Source: Eupeodes corollae (taxonomy: Eukaryota; Arthropoda; Insecta; Diptera; Syrphidae). Taken from it: a DNA stretch of 64,000 nucleotides. Below the pieces are notes generated by a model. The model did no database searches. It had not been told where the DNA came from and saw only the letters and a list, made by a program, of their open reading frames with translations. A program made the translations under genes and the position numbers. The DNA lies in assembly GCF_945859685.1 (NCBI RefSeq), contig NC_079148.1, positions 145,759,133 to 145,823,132 of the forward strand, given 5' to 3'. Of the stretch, positions 1-13,227 are shown piece after piece (positions within the stretch are counted from its first letter, which is position 1; each line of letters starts with the position of its first letter).

Positions 1-43
1 GAAATTAAGAAGATCGGTAAACGTGTATATTCAGATACAAACA

Positions 44-1207
44 AGGAAATTATTATATTGGGTCCGATTTATCGAATTTTTATAAATGAATAAAAATGAA
101 AAAAAATAAATATTTGTCACCTCGAAAATTTTACAAATAAAAAATGATTTTATCTCCGAAACAATTTTGTGCAACAAAAAAAAAACGTTTTCAAATTCTT
201 GTACAATTTTAAGAAAAATCAATTTTTTTTATAAAAAATAAAAACCTAAACAAAACATTTTACAAAGTTGATAAAAATTAAATTTCGACTCAAATATTTT
301 TTTAAAAACGTCAGATTACTGCTTCAAACTTATTTATCTTATTAGAAATATTGTTTTAAATCTTCGGAAAATTTTTGAGAAAAATTGAATTGATAGTTTT
401 TGTTACAAAAAATTAAAACTTAAGATAAAATTTAAAAAAGTTTGTAAAATAAGATTTTCGACACAAATTTTTTTAAAAAATTTGACATAGTGACTTCCAA
501 CTAAAAAAATTTGAGAAAAATCGAATTTACAGTTTTTTTACAAAAATAAAAACCTAAACAAACAAATTAATAAAAGTTGCTAAAAATTGAGTTTCGATTC
601 AAATATATTTTCAAAACTTTGAGATACTGGCTTTAAACTACTTTTGTCTTTTTAAAAATACTGTTTCAAACATTCAGTAAAATTTTCAGTTTTCTTATAA
701 AAAATAAAAACCTAATGGTAAAACTTGGTAAAAATTTACTTTCGATTTCAATAGCTTTTCAAAAATTAAAAATATTGTCATCAAACTTTTTTTATTTCTC
801 AGAAAATATTTTGTTCGATATTCAGTACTTTTTTATAAAAAAAACAGTCTGTTTTTTCATACAAAAATTAAATATACAAGAAAAAGTACGCAAATTTGGT
901 AAAAATTGATTTCCGGCTCTTGATTTCCCTAAAATTAATTGCATTTATCCAATTTATAAAAATTTATGAAATGGTATTAAAATTGGTAAAAAATTGTTTT
1001 CGACTAAAAATCTATTTAACAAAACTAGATTTTCAAACTAAACTATCTCTTGATATGAAGTTAGTAGTGTTGGTAATTTTTAATTTTTTAATAATAGTTC
1101 AACTGACAACTTTCTTAACCCAATACGAAAACCTACAAACCTTTTAAGCAACACAAATCCACAGACGGGATGGGAAGTTATCAGTGTTTGTCGCATCCCA
1201 TCCTCTT
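44..1207 (+). repeat. AT-rich interspersed repeat with internal ~170-bp units, copy 1
   Basis: Non-coding element of unknown class. It shares its opening (GGGTCCGATTT) and a block near TTTGTCACCTC with the copy at 62520, in the same orientation. Its body is built of degenerate units of about 130-175 bp, each carrying ATAAAAACCTAAA, then GTTGGTAAAAATTGA, then TTTCGACTCAAAT; units recur near 210, 378, 512 and 685. The far end is a hairpin: 8-bp arms GGATGGGA and TCCCATCC at 1168-1175 and 1196-1203 with a 20-nt loop. The same hairpin region recurs at 34597 and 63383. About 350 bp present near the start of the 62520 copy are missing here. A terminal hairpin fits a Helitron-like or foldback MITE, but no transposase or target duplication is visible. 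Confidence 0.7.
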
Positions 1208-3084
1208 TTTATCATTAATAAACAAAGAACACCTCTAAGTCGTGAAGAATGATACAATTTCAAGAACAAACGAAGAAGTATAAATCTAAAAATTCCATGT
1301 TCTAAGTATACAAAAATTATTTTTGAAGTGCTTTGAGTAGTTTGATATCCAAGCAATAATTAATAGGAAAAATTTGGTGCGTTAACTTGGATAATTTTTC
1401 AATTGCTTCTTATGGAGCAGAACTTGGCTCGTTTTTAACATTAATGTCATTTTTAATTTCCTTAAATTAATTTCCAGAATTTCGTGTTAAGAACTCACTT
1501 CATTTCCCAAAGTCTTTTTAAAACATCTTTTAGTTTATACAATCTCATATTTTTAATACATGTCAAATAATATTCAAATAATTAGAGTATAACAGATTTA
1601 TGAGATCCAGAAAATCAAAAATCAGTCTTCCAGAAAATAGAAACATGAAGTGTGGAAAACCGTAATACTGATCATTCAAAATCAAGAAACTTAAGAAATA
1701 AGAAAACCTCAAAATTCAAAAACCCCGCACAATTAAGCTTCTATTTAATCAAAAAAATCGAAAAAATGTTTTAATATTTTCGTGTGTGCAATACAACTCT
1801 ATATTTATTGCACCAAAAATCCTCACTTTCCAGTCATAACAAAGTATCACGAAAATTAAAATTTGACAATATCCTCAAATTCAAAACCTTTAAATCTGAA
1901 AGAATTTTTGTCCTAAACAGTAAAACCTAAAAAATATAAAATCCAAAAATTCCATTAGTCCACAATTTCCAGAGATAATAATCTTCAAATTTTCGGAGAA
2001 AATGTTAAAGGTAGAAAAAAATTGTATTTTTCAAATACAAATTTGGCTAAGTCTTGAATTGACTTCAGCTCCGTTGTTTTTAAAAATGAAAAAAACTTGT
2101 CTTGGTTAATGAAGTTTCTTAAAAATGGTACCTTTAAAAATGTATCAATCCATGGTGTTTAGAACTTGTATTCCAAGAACTATTAACAAGATTCTAAGTA
2201 GTAAAATGCACTATTGGGTCGTACAAAATTGCTCATGTATCCACACATATTTTAAAAATATTTCTTTTAATTTAAAAATTTGAAAATTTACCAGCAAAGA
2301 AAGTTTTTTTTTTTCAAAAAATTTGAATCCATTTGATTTCTAAAAAAAAATTTAAAAATGTTTGATTCAAAAGTAGTTAGAGTGTTTATTTTTTAAATTA
2401 ATTTGTATATATAAAATTTTAGGTTAACAATATTTTTGATATGCAGTTATTTAGAGCTTATTATTATACGTTTGTCATTTGAGTTTCTTAGAAAAACAAC
2501 CACCCATCTTCAAGATATAAAATCTCGGAAAAAAAAATATTTTTTTTAAGAGCCAAAACTTAAAACAATGACATTTTTGATCATCAAATATGATTGAGAC
2601 GATATTAGAACTTGAATAGAAAGTACATTGTTGAAATCTACTCATAAGTTCTTAACAAAACAAAATAACGGTACTATGTGGGGTACCCTTCGGGAGCAAT
2701 ACAATTTTTTTTTTTATATTGAAAGAAGCCAAATTAATAACAAACATTTTAGTGAAAATTAAAAAAATGTATCGGTTTGTTTTTGAAAAAATTCGAATTT
2801 TCGATTTTTGACCAAAAATGTTGTATTGGTACTTCTGTTAATTTAAGTCTAAAAAATGAAAAAAACCTATAACTCGAAATGGTTCAAAGCCTTAATTTCA
2901 AAACTGGAAGTCAATCGACCCAGTGCTGTGAGCTGTAGGGTATTTTCGACTTATCTACCATCGTAATGTCATGTTTGATTTTTTAACGAATGCAAAACTT
3001 GCCATATACGTTTTTTTCAACTAGTGCTTATTTCGTGAATGGTAACACTTAGCTCATATCTGATTTGACAAATAATTAGTTGTA
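1208..3084. other. AT-rich stretch, no feature recognised
   Basis: Homopolymer-rich A/T sequence with frequent stops in all frames. I see no protein homology, RNA gene or convincing repeat structure. Confidence 0.6.
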
Positions 3085-3372
3085 TGGTTGTATCCTTCCA
3101 CTGAACGAATTTGGTTGTGTATACGCTGAACAACGCTTAGAGAAGATGCCGATTTTGCCAAATCATTTTTTTAGATGAAGCGCATTTTGATCTTGGTGGG
3201 TATATAAACAAGCAAACTGTCGCATTTGGGGCACAGAAAATCCGCACGAATACATTTTAAGGCCGATACAACCAAAACGAGTCAATGTTTGGTGCGGATT
3301 TTGGTCCAGAGGCATAACTGGGCCATTTTTCTCCGAAAATGAGCAAAGAGTGGCCGTTACAGTCAATGTTTT
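3085..3372 (+). pseudogene. Tc1/IS630-like transposase fragment (DUF4817-type)
   Basis: A decayed piece of a DDE transposase of the Tc1/mariner-IS630 superfamily, of the kind that carries a DUF4817 helix-turn-helix in insects. Across a frameshift it reads REDADFAKSFF, then DEAHFDLGGYINKQT, then, in another frame, VNVWCGFW. This is the segment around the first catalytic aspartate, which is retained at 3174-3176. The N-terminal DNA-binding part and the second and third acidic residues are not found nearby. Several frameshifts and at least one stop make it non-functional. The remnant at 14330-15090 on the other strand belongs to the same superfamily and covers other domains. Family assignment is from remembered motif order; the subfamily is uncertain. 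Confidence 0.72.
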
Positions 3373-6300
3373 TATAGTATTTAAAAAAAGCAGTTATTTG
3401 GCGGACCCCTTATTTTCTATATATCTCAAGTCAAAAATAGGACATTACACACGAAACCTTCTATTAAAGACAATAACAGTTCAAAATTCTGTGAAAAGTT
3501 ATGCCAAAAACTTAATTTAAAAAAAGGATAGACAATACCATTTTCAAATTTTAAAACCAGACCCTAGATTTTAAATAGAATTTCTTAAAACGCGTCACCT
3601 ATCTCTGATTCTTCCCTTCTTTTTGACACCCAAATCCAAAAATAAAACTGTCTAAATAATTGAACATTCCAAAAAAATAATGCACAAAAGTTGCATTAAA
3701 AGAACAGATTGGATTATTTCAGCATCATTACCCAGGTGTAAGTTTTCAACAAAAAAAAAAGGTTAAAATCCCGATGTCAAATAAATATAAGCCATTCATT
3801 TCTAAAATCTAACTTTTTTGATCTTTTTTTTTTACTAAACGTAACAAAATGTAAGCATCAGTAAAACTTTATGCACAAAAAACTCTTTACCATATTTTTT
3901 TACTTAAGTTTTTTTTTTTAGAAAAAATTGGTTCCGGCTGTCAGGAGTAATTTTTCATAATTTACTTACGTAGGTTCATATCTATCTTTACAAAAAAATC
4001 TACATCTCTCTTTTTGGACAGGATAAATCTGATAACAAAAACAAAAATTCTTTTAAAACAATATGTAAATGCGCACACGCGCAATTGAGTCCTGCCAAAT
4101 GGTTCATCGAGATAACTCAAAAAATACGGGCCAAACTACTTTAGGTTGTGTTTTTTTTTTTATGTGAGTTTGAAATCAAAACCAGGACAATAGTGTTCAG
4201 TTCTGTAAGAGGCAAAAAATATCTTAAGAAAAAAATATATCAATGGTTCGTGCACTTATCCCTCTTTTCATACCAAACAAAAAAATACCCTCCGGATGAG
4301 GATGAAGCCTGTATCAGGATATCACCACAACGTCAACGGGAACGTGAACATAAACGCAAACGCATTCACATCAACTTACCATACCAAACAATGATGTGCG
4401 CTGCGCAAGGGTTAAAAATTTGAATTTCAGAATTTCAAAAAAATAAACATCGTGATGGAATCATAAAATCTTGTTCAAGTTTCGGCTTCAGAAGAGATCC
4501 TTAAAAAAAAACGTAATAACTTCTAACAAAGGAATCCTTTTTTTTCTCGTCGTCGTCGTCATCATCGTCGTCCTCGTCGCTTGCTCGATGGTGGTTCATT
4601 TAAAAAACACATCCCAAATATGAATTTTTCTTGTTTTACATGGAATCGGTTTTTATTTTACATTTAATAATTCTTTTTATATATAATTTTGTCCTTCAAA
4701 TTGGTGTTGGTTCTCGTTGTCGATTGTCGCGTCCTTTACAATTGCATTGCACAATCTAACGCATATGTCGCGTCATATCATTAAATTGAAGTGCACACGT
4801 ACAAAATGCATTTCGTATTAAAAAGGACTTTTTTTTGCTTTAAATACTTTTATATTTTTAAAATTACGTCCTGTAATTCAAATTAATTGAAATGTGAACT
4901 GAACACCAGCCGAGGCGCAACCGCGAACAAAAGGACTCCAATGACATTATTTTCTTCTTTTTTTTTTTTGAGAAAAAAAAGGATTGGAAAAAGGAATAAA
5001 ATAATAATGCACTTTTTTTTAAGGACGACGACGACGACGATTATGACGGTTGCTTCAGGAGTGCTTGTATACATATATGTATGTGTGTAGGTAGGTAGTT
5101 GATGCCTAACCCTTTTTAAGACCTTTATTTTTTTTAATTTATTTCGTCCTTATTTTTGTCATTACTCATTCTATCCTGTTCGATGGTGTTGCGACCGAAC
5201 GACGACAACGGCGAACGGGTGTGTAAATAATTGGCGCTTACACCAAAAGGTGTTTAAATTTATTAATAGTTTCGAACACGGGACTACGACGAGAGGGACG
5301 ACCGACGCGACGCTGACGACCGGAATAAGTTCACGCAGGCCCGTTCTAAATTCTAATGAGCGTCTATATGAAATCAAATAGACCGACCGACCGCAGTGCA
5401 GTGTAGACGTCTAGAGATAGACAAAGCTGCCATATATAGGTTGGTTTGGTCTAGGTACTTATGCCTACATTCCTAGAAGTCACAGCTGCACCATTTTATG
5501 TCCTATACATTGCTGGAGCCTTATATACAAATGTCATGTTAACCTTTTGTTCATATTACCTATTTTTTTGTTGGTCCCCAAATTGTTTAGGTAGACCTAA
5601 CCTATCTACTTAGGTGTACGGCTGGCCCACGGAACACATATTGCAGTGCAGCGAAGGCTAAAGGCTAAAACTGTTTTTGGACTTGTTATTGTCCAGGTTG
5701 CGTGTAACCCAATATCTTTGGGCGTAAGTGCGGTACTGTATCGGGACAAAATACAACACCGGCAGCATTCCAATGGGCTAAACGTTGTCGTCTACGTCGT
5801 TGCCGCCATATAACCGTCGTCGTCGTCGACTACGTCTGTCCTGTCCAGCTACTGCCTATAGCAGCGGTATTAGTGCAGTGTCAAACGCTGTCGACGGCCG
5901 TTTAGTTTATCGCCCAAAAGCGAGTTATGGAATTTTAATGAAAGGAAATAACATTCTGAATTAATTGCTCCCAACATATAACCTACCTATAAACCTTCCG
6001 AAAAGAGTGGATTTTCTTGGCAGCATAGCCTGCTGCTGCTGGAGTGCTTAGCGGACAGGCCATTCACATTCAGGGATCAATGACCCAACCCTTTTCATAT
6101 ATCTTTGGTCACACACTATGTGTATGTTTGAGTGGTGGAAGAATGGAGATATAGTTCCTGAAAAAAATACAGGATTGGTGACGCACCGCGTAGAGCACAG
6201 GAGCTGGGACCGAGAGCGGTGCATCATAATGCATGCATATTGCATATTATGCATAATGTGCGCCTGCCTGCGTAGCGTATTTTGAAAATGCACTTTGGTT

Positions 6301-6973
6301 TTGGGTTTCTTTTCAAATGACAGCGCTTACAATACTTTTTAATCGATGTTTTGTTGTCAAAAAATTTTTCGGGATTGAAATTTAATATTATTATTTATTT
6401 TTTGTATAAAAGCACCGGCTTTAAGTTTTTTTTTAGATCAGCATCAGATGCAGTCGTCGGTTTTTGGTCCTTTTAAAGTTGATATACCGAATTGGTCGTC
6501 ATAGTCCTTTCCTTGTGGTCTGCCGACAAGAATATGTTAGTTATTACTTTGAACTTCCAATTGAATGAATTTGGGATGTTTTCAATTTTGAAAAAAAAAC
6601 CGTCGTAGTACCGTGAAGTCAATATTAAGTCATAAAAAAAGTAAACAATTTTAAACCACGGGTAAGGTTAAGTTGTTATAAAGTTTTCGTGTTTTAAATC
6701 TATGTTCAAGGCAATTCTTTAGTTCAAGTTTGTTCACAATTCTAGTTATTAAATAATGAATGATTTTCTTAGAATAATTGAAAGGATTAGATTCAAGGAT
6801 TGCATTCGGTATGGTTAAAGTCAGATAGAGAACTTCAGAAAGTTCCTATAGTCATTCCACTAGCAACAATGTTACTTGTTTTGAGATCGCAATCAATTGA
6901 ATGCTATCTTTTGAGAATTCAGATTTTTCCTTAATGGCATTTGTACACAGATTCCCTCTGAATACTGAAAGTT
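3373..6973. other. Element-poor region with trinucleotide tracts
   Basis: No coding homology. From about 4480 to 6300 the sequence is less AT-rich and carries short GAC/CGT/ATC trinucleotide runs, for example 4541-4580, 5024-5042 and 5810-5830. A cluster of overlapping octamer-like AT palindromes lies at 6224-6262. The short open frames here are low-complexity and unsupported. The composition differs from the transposon-dense blocks and may be older unique DNA. Confidence 0.5.
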
Positions 6974-7265
6974 AATACCCGTGACATGGTGCCTAATATG
7001 TAGGGCTGTCACGCCAGAAGTCTTGGGTTCAATCCTCGCTGTGCCGACCTAGTTAAAAAAAAGTTTTCACGGTACTGCCTCTTAAGAGTAATTGACAATT
7101 CCTGCCATGAAAAGTGCTTTCTCAAATTTGCCGTTTGGATTCGGCTTAAAACTGTAGGTCCCCTCCATCCCTAACAAATTTAATCGCACACAGGAATGGT
7201 TGAGAGTTGTCAGTCACGAGGCCCTTGTTCCCAATGGACTGCTGCGCCACCTAATTTATTTATTT
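6974..7265 (+). repeat. tRNA-derived SINE, copy 1, with target-site duplication
   Basis: A SINE of about 290 bp. The head is tRNA-like: it starts TACCCGTG and carries a B-box-like GGTTCAATCC at 7026-7035, a polymerase III internal promoter element. The body (ACTGCCTCTT, TGTAGGTCCCCTCC, AGGAATGGTTGAGAGTTGT) matches four other copies in this window. It ends GCGCCACC followed by an AATTTATTTATTT tail. TGAATACTG occurs just before it (6959-6967) and just after it (7266-7274), and the similarity extends imperfectly for about 20 bp, consistent with a target-site duplication. It encodes no protein, so it must be moved by a partner LINE; see the 3'-end similarity to the RTE copies. Confidence 0.85.
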
Positions 7266-7739
7266 TGAATACTGGAATACGTTAGAATAATACTCAAAAA
7301 GTTTTCAACCAATTGAATATTATAAAATAAAATAAATTTAACTGAGAAACTTAAGGCTTCAGTTTACTTTTAATGTTAAAATTTAGAATTTAGGGTTGTT
7401 TTTGTTGGCAATTCTAATCCACTCACTTTTGATTTTTTTATTAAGATTAACGTAAATATCTTAGCTGAAATCTAAATAAGAAAATTGGATCGGTTTTTAA
7501 TGGGCCTCAGAGTTTTCCAAGTTTCTTATGTATTTATTTATTTATTAAGCTTAATGAGTGCTATTAACAAAAAAAATTAAAGCTGGACTAAAACGGGAAG
7601 TAGACGGGCATGTCTGACGATCCGTGAAATAGTAAAAATTCGAATCTTTTTTAGAAGAAATGGAAAGTCTAGAAGTAGAATATCAGTGATTTCGTTTCGT
7701 TTTTGAAGGGTTTGCAAATTCGTACATTCCTAAAAATAT
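7266..7739. other. AT-rich spacer
   Basis: Short AT-rich interval between the SINE and a LINE fragment; nothing recognised. Confidence 0.5.
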
Positions 7740-8650
7740 TCCTAGGGTGGTTAAAATCGATTATCAACCCAAAGAAGGCTGCAGAGTACAAATCGACGGT
7801 ATCTGCTTTGCACAGATTCAATTCTTTCAAAGTGGAAGATCTTGACTAGCGTATTCAGAGAGATGTCTGACAATGGTGTATAGGAATTGAATGACTTAGT
7901 GGTTTGAAAATTCCTCACACCAGTGTTTGATAAAAATACGGGATGAGTTGGTCCCATAGTCAAAATGGGTTCAAAAACTTAGCTGATAGGTCAAATAGAT
8001 AATAGGTCGAAAATATACATCAGCAATTAAGGGTAATGTCGTGCAGATTGTAAGATATGAAGGGGAGATATGATCGGTTACGGGTCAATGTTATAAATTC
8101 TCATTTAGCAACATTGAGTTCTAGAAAATTTTTGTAGCACCAAGTCTGAAATGAGTCAAGATAAATTTGGAGTAAATAGAGACAGTTGAAATATCAATGG
8201 AATTATTAACGTCGTTGATAGTTAAGGTAAATATGAAAGGTCCAACGTGGCTCCCTTGAGGAACTGTTGAGTTTGCATAAATAGGATTGGAGATGAAGAC
8301 CTAAAAATAACTCAATATTAGCGGTTCTTTAGGTTTGATCTGAGCCATGAAACAATAGAGGATGCAAAATCAAGATTAAGATGAATAATTTGGTGACTGA
8401 TTTTTTGAAAGCTCAACTCTCTGGTGATAACATCTATTTCATTTCTTTTCTCTAATTAACTTGAAGTTTTAGACACAAATTCAAAGAGATTGATTTTAAT
8501 AGATCAGCTTTTTAAAGCCACGTTGTTGTGAAGAAAAATTAGGTTCACTATGGATATACAGAGATAGAGTTGAAGTTACTTCTTTCGAAAAGCTTGGGAA
8601 TTGAAGAAAGGTTGATTAGGAGCCTGTAATCCATAACATAATTGTTTGTT
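7740..8650 (-). pseudogene. LINE reverse transcriptase fragment (VPQGSHVGP type)
   Basis: Remnant of the ORF2 reverse transcriptase of a Jockey/CR1-group non-LTR retrotransposon. Read on the minus strand, the order is: a weak PKLFER segment near 8590, then VPQGSHVGPFIFTLTINDVN near 8200-8270 (RT domain 4), then a C-terminal stretch ending FERIESVQSRYRRFVLCSL near 7800. The YADD box that should follow domain 4 is not recognisable. Many stops and frameshifts. The plus-strand copy at 59465-60165 has the similar VPQGSHYGP motif and is probably the same family. Confidence 0.68.
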
Positions 8651-8754
8651 CCTTTTTTATAAATAGGAAAAATAAATTAATCTTTTCAAAAAGCTTTGGA
8701 AAATGGCTTGAGAAATTTAAAGACAAAACATATGTGCATTTATATATATATGTG

Positions 8755-9046
8755 TTGTCCGGCTGCAAGTACAGCAGTTTCACCACAACTGACCTCAGTA
8801 CCTTGAGACCGAATCTCCTTCAAAACTGATGACCTCCAAGCTGTCTTTGGTCTTCCAACGCGTCTATTACCCTGGGGCCCGTTCCATTCGTTGCAAGATG
8901 TCTACGTTCAACTTTTTCTGTACGGTCCTATTCCACAACTCAACGTAAGATATGGTTTGCGGCCACCGGATCTTCAGAATAGAGCGCAGACAACAGTTAA
9001 CGAAAGCTTGTAGTCTACTCAAAATGTTGGCAGAACATTTCCATGT
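8755..9046 (-). pseudogene. LINE 3' fragment (LDYADD family) flanked by ~50-bp direct repeats
   Basis: C-terminal end of a LINE ORF2. On the minus strand it reads LSRLQAFVNCCLRSILKIRW, then PQTISYVELWNRT, then, after a break, RRVGRPKTAWRSSVLKEI. This is a common C-terminus of insect LINE polyproteins. The copy at 13756-14290 (+) has the equivalent LQTFVNRCLRDILRIFWPN. It is 5'-truncated, and its 3' side abuts a TA-dinucleotide run (8741-8754) that may be its tail. Near-identical sequences of about 48-51 bp lie on both sides (8695-8742 and 9047-9097) and look like an unusually long target-site duplication. Confidence 0.72.
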
Positions 9047-9097
9047 TTGGAAAAAGGCATGAGAAATTTAAAGACAAAACATAATATGTTCATTTAA

Positions 9098-11100
9098 CTC
9101 CTTGAAATATATACCAGAGGTAAATCAGACCCAGCTTATTTAATGCGGCTAAAAGTTATTTACTTGCGACTTGGAGGAACTACAGGGGAAATATTGCATT
9201 CGTAAAAATTTTCTAACTCGAAATTTTAATAAAATATGACATTAAGATGGTAGAGACGTTGAAAAATATTCGTCCGCTAATTCTGACATCAGTTAATTTT
9301 TCTACCTTCGATTAAATTCTATCTTGGAAATCAAATTTTTAATGTTTTTTTTTTAGACTAAATATAACAGCAGGGACTAATTTAAACTATTTTGGTCAAA
9401 AGCCTTGAATTATTTTTCCATAAGCAATTGGATAGATTTTTAAAAGTTTTTTTTCTCTAAGTTTGCTCCAAAATAGTAGCCCTATAGAAACGATACTTTG
9501 TTTTAAAATATTCTTGGTCACTAATCAACCGATTTTAATAACTTTTTTCTGAACAATTCAAAAAAATAACTACATAGCTGTTCTTAGCTTTAGTCAGCTC
9601 AGCATCAGAGTACCTAAAGATTCAATTCCTTTTTTATTACATTCTTAAAAAAATAGATCAATAAATTCATTTGTGTGATTTCATTTGATGAGATGGAATT
9701 CAAATTAATCCTTTCAGGAAGTCCCATGCCATTCATAGTGATTGCAATCATTCGTTCCTTCATTGAGGGTCATAGACTTTTAAAGTTTATTTGATTCAAA
9801 TTCTAATCGATTCACTTCTGATTTGCGTATCAGTTTGAACTATTAATCCCTGTTCGGTCGCTAATATGTGACGTTTTTCTTGCATTACAGCCGAGGTTTT
9901 GCTCATTATAAAACTTTACTGTAGGAATGGTCTCGAATCTTTACGTCAAACCTCTATTTTAAGCAACTCTTTATAAAAATATTGTTGCAAGTAACTTAAA
10001 CTTTGAATGAACTTCACTTTATAAGCTTCTCTCGTTTACTGGTACTATCCAGTTATACTCATATAGGGCAACCTATTTCGAATTTTTCTATCATCCATTT
10101 CGGACACAAAATTTGAAATTAATTCGAATTTTAGGTTGCTTGGCATAACTTCACACATTTTTTTTACCATGTCACCTCCCTATGCTTTTCATTCCGTCTT
10201 TTCGAAATACTAAGGTGAGGTCATAGAATCCCTTTTTTGAAGCTGCTAGAAGTTTTTTTTATTCCTATAATCGTTTAATCGAAACGACATACACTTCGAA
10301 CACTTTTTCACATGGAAATGTTTAGTTACTACGATTGCCCCTGCGTTAAAGGTTTCCTCTGCAAAACTTATGAAACATAGGTGCAAAAGGGTTTTCTCAC
10401 ACAAAAAGGATAAATATGATACCATAAATTCCTTGAAAAATATTTTCATAACTTAAGAGATAATTAAGTCTCTGAATCACACTTCTGTTTTTCCACCATT
10501 AAAACCAACCTTTAGACCATCATTAATTATATTTTTCTCAATTAATGAAGTTAAACATAGGAAATTCCTAAAATGTCGATCACTATCAGAGCGTTTATTT
10601 TTTTTATTTATATTCATTTTAAACCAAATTCTTTAAAAGTTACTTGTCGAAGGAAGAAAAATTCCAACCATCAATATCATCAGAACCAGGGAGCCTCTTT
10701 ATATATGACATCGGAATGACTTAGCTGATATTTGTCAAAGTGAACTGCGCAGTGCAGCAGCTGCTCTGATAGCTCTGTCTTTTTCTGTAAAAATCTTCTA
10801 GCTTCTGATCAAAGTGTTAATGCAATTTTGATTAATTAAAGTATCGGTCTTTTCAGGAAAAAAAAATACCGGAATACCTCTTATTCGTATAATGAGAGCA
10901 GCTTGTTTCTTCCATCATTTAAAAACGCTCACATACCGCAAAAACAGCGTCACGTCACACATGTATCTATAAGTACACATACGTAACGTAAACTATATGT
11001 CAAGTAATTCGTTTGTCGAAAATTATCAATCAACTTCGTCAAAAGCTGCAGACTTTTTTATTTTGCACCCTATTTAAACCCAAAACCTAATTAACAACCA
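9098..11100. other. No recognised feature
   Basis: AT-rich DNA with no homology, RNA gene or repeat I can support. Confidence 0.5.
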
Positions 11101-13227
11101 CATTACTCAAAAGATCTTTCTCTCTTTCCATACTTAACATCGAAAGATGTCCAATTCAGTCTCAAAAACAGAAAAAAAAACACAACTTAACAACACGGAA
11201 CGCTTACTGCGCAATGTGGCAAGGAATCTGCTCCTCATTTGGCCCGAAAAACACAAACCTTTAGTTTTATTCATTTTTGATGTTTGGATGCCATCAGAGC
11301 ACTCTCCTCGTCACTTTAAAAAAGTTCTGCATGATGATGACGATGTTGAGGATGATGGTGAAGGAGTCAGCGAGGAAGCAACCATACATCCAGACTGTGT
11401 ACTGATGCACTGCACAGCACAGAGCACACACAGTGTCCCCAATTAATCGTCTGCGCTTCATTATCAAGGGTCATTACGAAAATTTATGATACCAGCGCAA
11501 GAACCGAAGAATCAAGAACCGGGAACCGAAACCGAGACCGAAACTGAGACGATACACAACCAACCGACCGACAATGCGACTGACGTGACGGAGTTGAAGT
11601 CGAATTTGAAGTCAAAGACAAAAGTGCGTGATGTAGCTTCGCGTCATGTGAAAGATTACGAAAGCGAAGCGTTAAGTGCAACTCAAATGAACCAAATGCG
11701 GAACCCCAAGATCCCAGAAATTGATGAACTGACAGCAGAAAAATTAAAACAATAAAACAAAACTTAACTCAGTTTGAAGAAATTAAATGAAATTAATGGT
11801 AGAAGGTCCCCTTTTTCTTATTTTTTACAAATGGGATGATCAGTGACCAGTGATCAGTGACCAGATGCCCAGAAAACGGTCTTATGGAATACCCGCAATA
11901 TCCACAATTCCGATTATGAGATGATACAATTGCTGTTTTGAACTTTTCTTATGGACGTAAATCAAGAAGTCTCATCAGGGAGTCACTTGGTGGACAGAGA
12001 GTGCCACAGAGGGTGGCCATTTGACTTTGGCTCTGGCTATCGTTCTAAAGTTAAAGCTAAACAAGGTTATGGGTTTTTGAGGTCAGACTTTCTGAGTGGC
12101 AGATGAATTTATGTTGCAGCCCAGCAAAGTTATTACATTGGATTCCAGTCACTTCTTTCAATATAATGATGATGATGATGACGCCAAACCAACCATTCCA
12201 ATCTTCTTTCCCGGTCTTCTGCTTCAGCTTCTGCTGCTTCTATACCACTTATAAGACTTATAAGGGATGGATCAAGAATTATAAGAGTGTTTGGGTCGTC
12301 ATCGTCGTCGTAGTCGTTGTTAAATGATCGCGATTCGTGTTCTTGGTTGGTTTTCTTGATGCATCATCATATCAAGCGAATTAGTATCATGACAGTGAAT
12401 TTCATACCACGCAACACATCATGGTGTCATTTAGCTGATTGAGCGCCTTAATTCGAGGCTAGACTATGTGGCGTGTTAAAACAATTCAAGAATTCAAGTT
12501 AAACAAAAAATGCAATAAGATCTTTCTGACTTTATTTGAAAGTATAATCATCATAATGTACTTTGGTTTTTGTATGTTTTTTCGTTGTTGTTGTATTCTT
12601 CGACTTTTTTAATTAAGGGAAAAAGATAAGTCAATTGTACCGCTCGCAGTTGTTGTTATTTTGTGTATTGATATCGTTAAACTAAGTTACCACATTAACC
12701 TACCAGATGGGTCATTAGTAAACGTGGTTTAATGTACGGTCATTTATAGTGGACACTTCATTTGCTGGCAAAGTCTTCTAAAGGTGTAATTTACGTGTAT
12801 ATGCCTTCATTAAGTGTACTCTCCGATCCATCTGGATTCAGAGCTTTTATAGATGCTTGGGAAAATAATAGGTTAGCTCATTGAGTTGGAATATTTTCGC
12901 TTTCCTCTAGAGTATACCATAATCGTTTAAAGTCTATTTTTATATCCCTTAGGCTAGAAGCTATGGGGTTGATGCTAATGTCTATAGATTCTAAGTGGAT
13001 ATGCTAGATTGAACTATGAGGTGGTCCCTGTTGAGAAGATTTCTTTAACTTTTTCAAGAGTATTCCAAATACCCTTTAAATTCTTAACCCTCTCTAAAAG
13101 TTGTGGGTGGAACATTTTTGTTTTTTCGTGCAGCAGATAAGTTTGGAGATTTCAATTTTTGGGATTTTGTAGCACCCTTTACCTTAAGGAGTAATGAATA
13201 AATTTATAATGATTGGACACAGTACGA
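11101..13227. other. Element-poor DNA with unsupported short reading frames
   Basis: Two short frames lie here on the plus strand. The first, 11147-11446, is acidic (a DDDDVEDDGEG run). The second, 11486-11755, has a TETETETE run. Neither resembles a family I know, and low complexity explains both. ATG/GAC trinucleotide runs occur at 12162-12183 and 12297-12320. No supported gene. Confidence 0.45.

Noticed and set aside
4148..4423. 91-codon open frame
   Set aside because: Basic low-complexity sequence, no homology.
11147..11755. Two adjacent open frames as a small gene
   Set aside because: Low-complexity acidic and TE-repeat runs, different frames, no recognisable splice or homology support.
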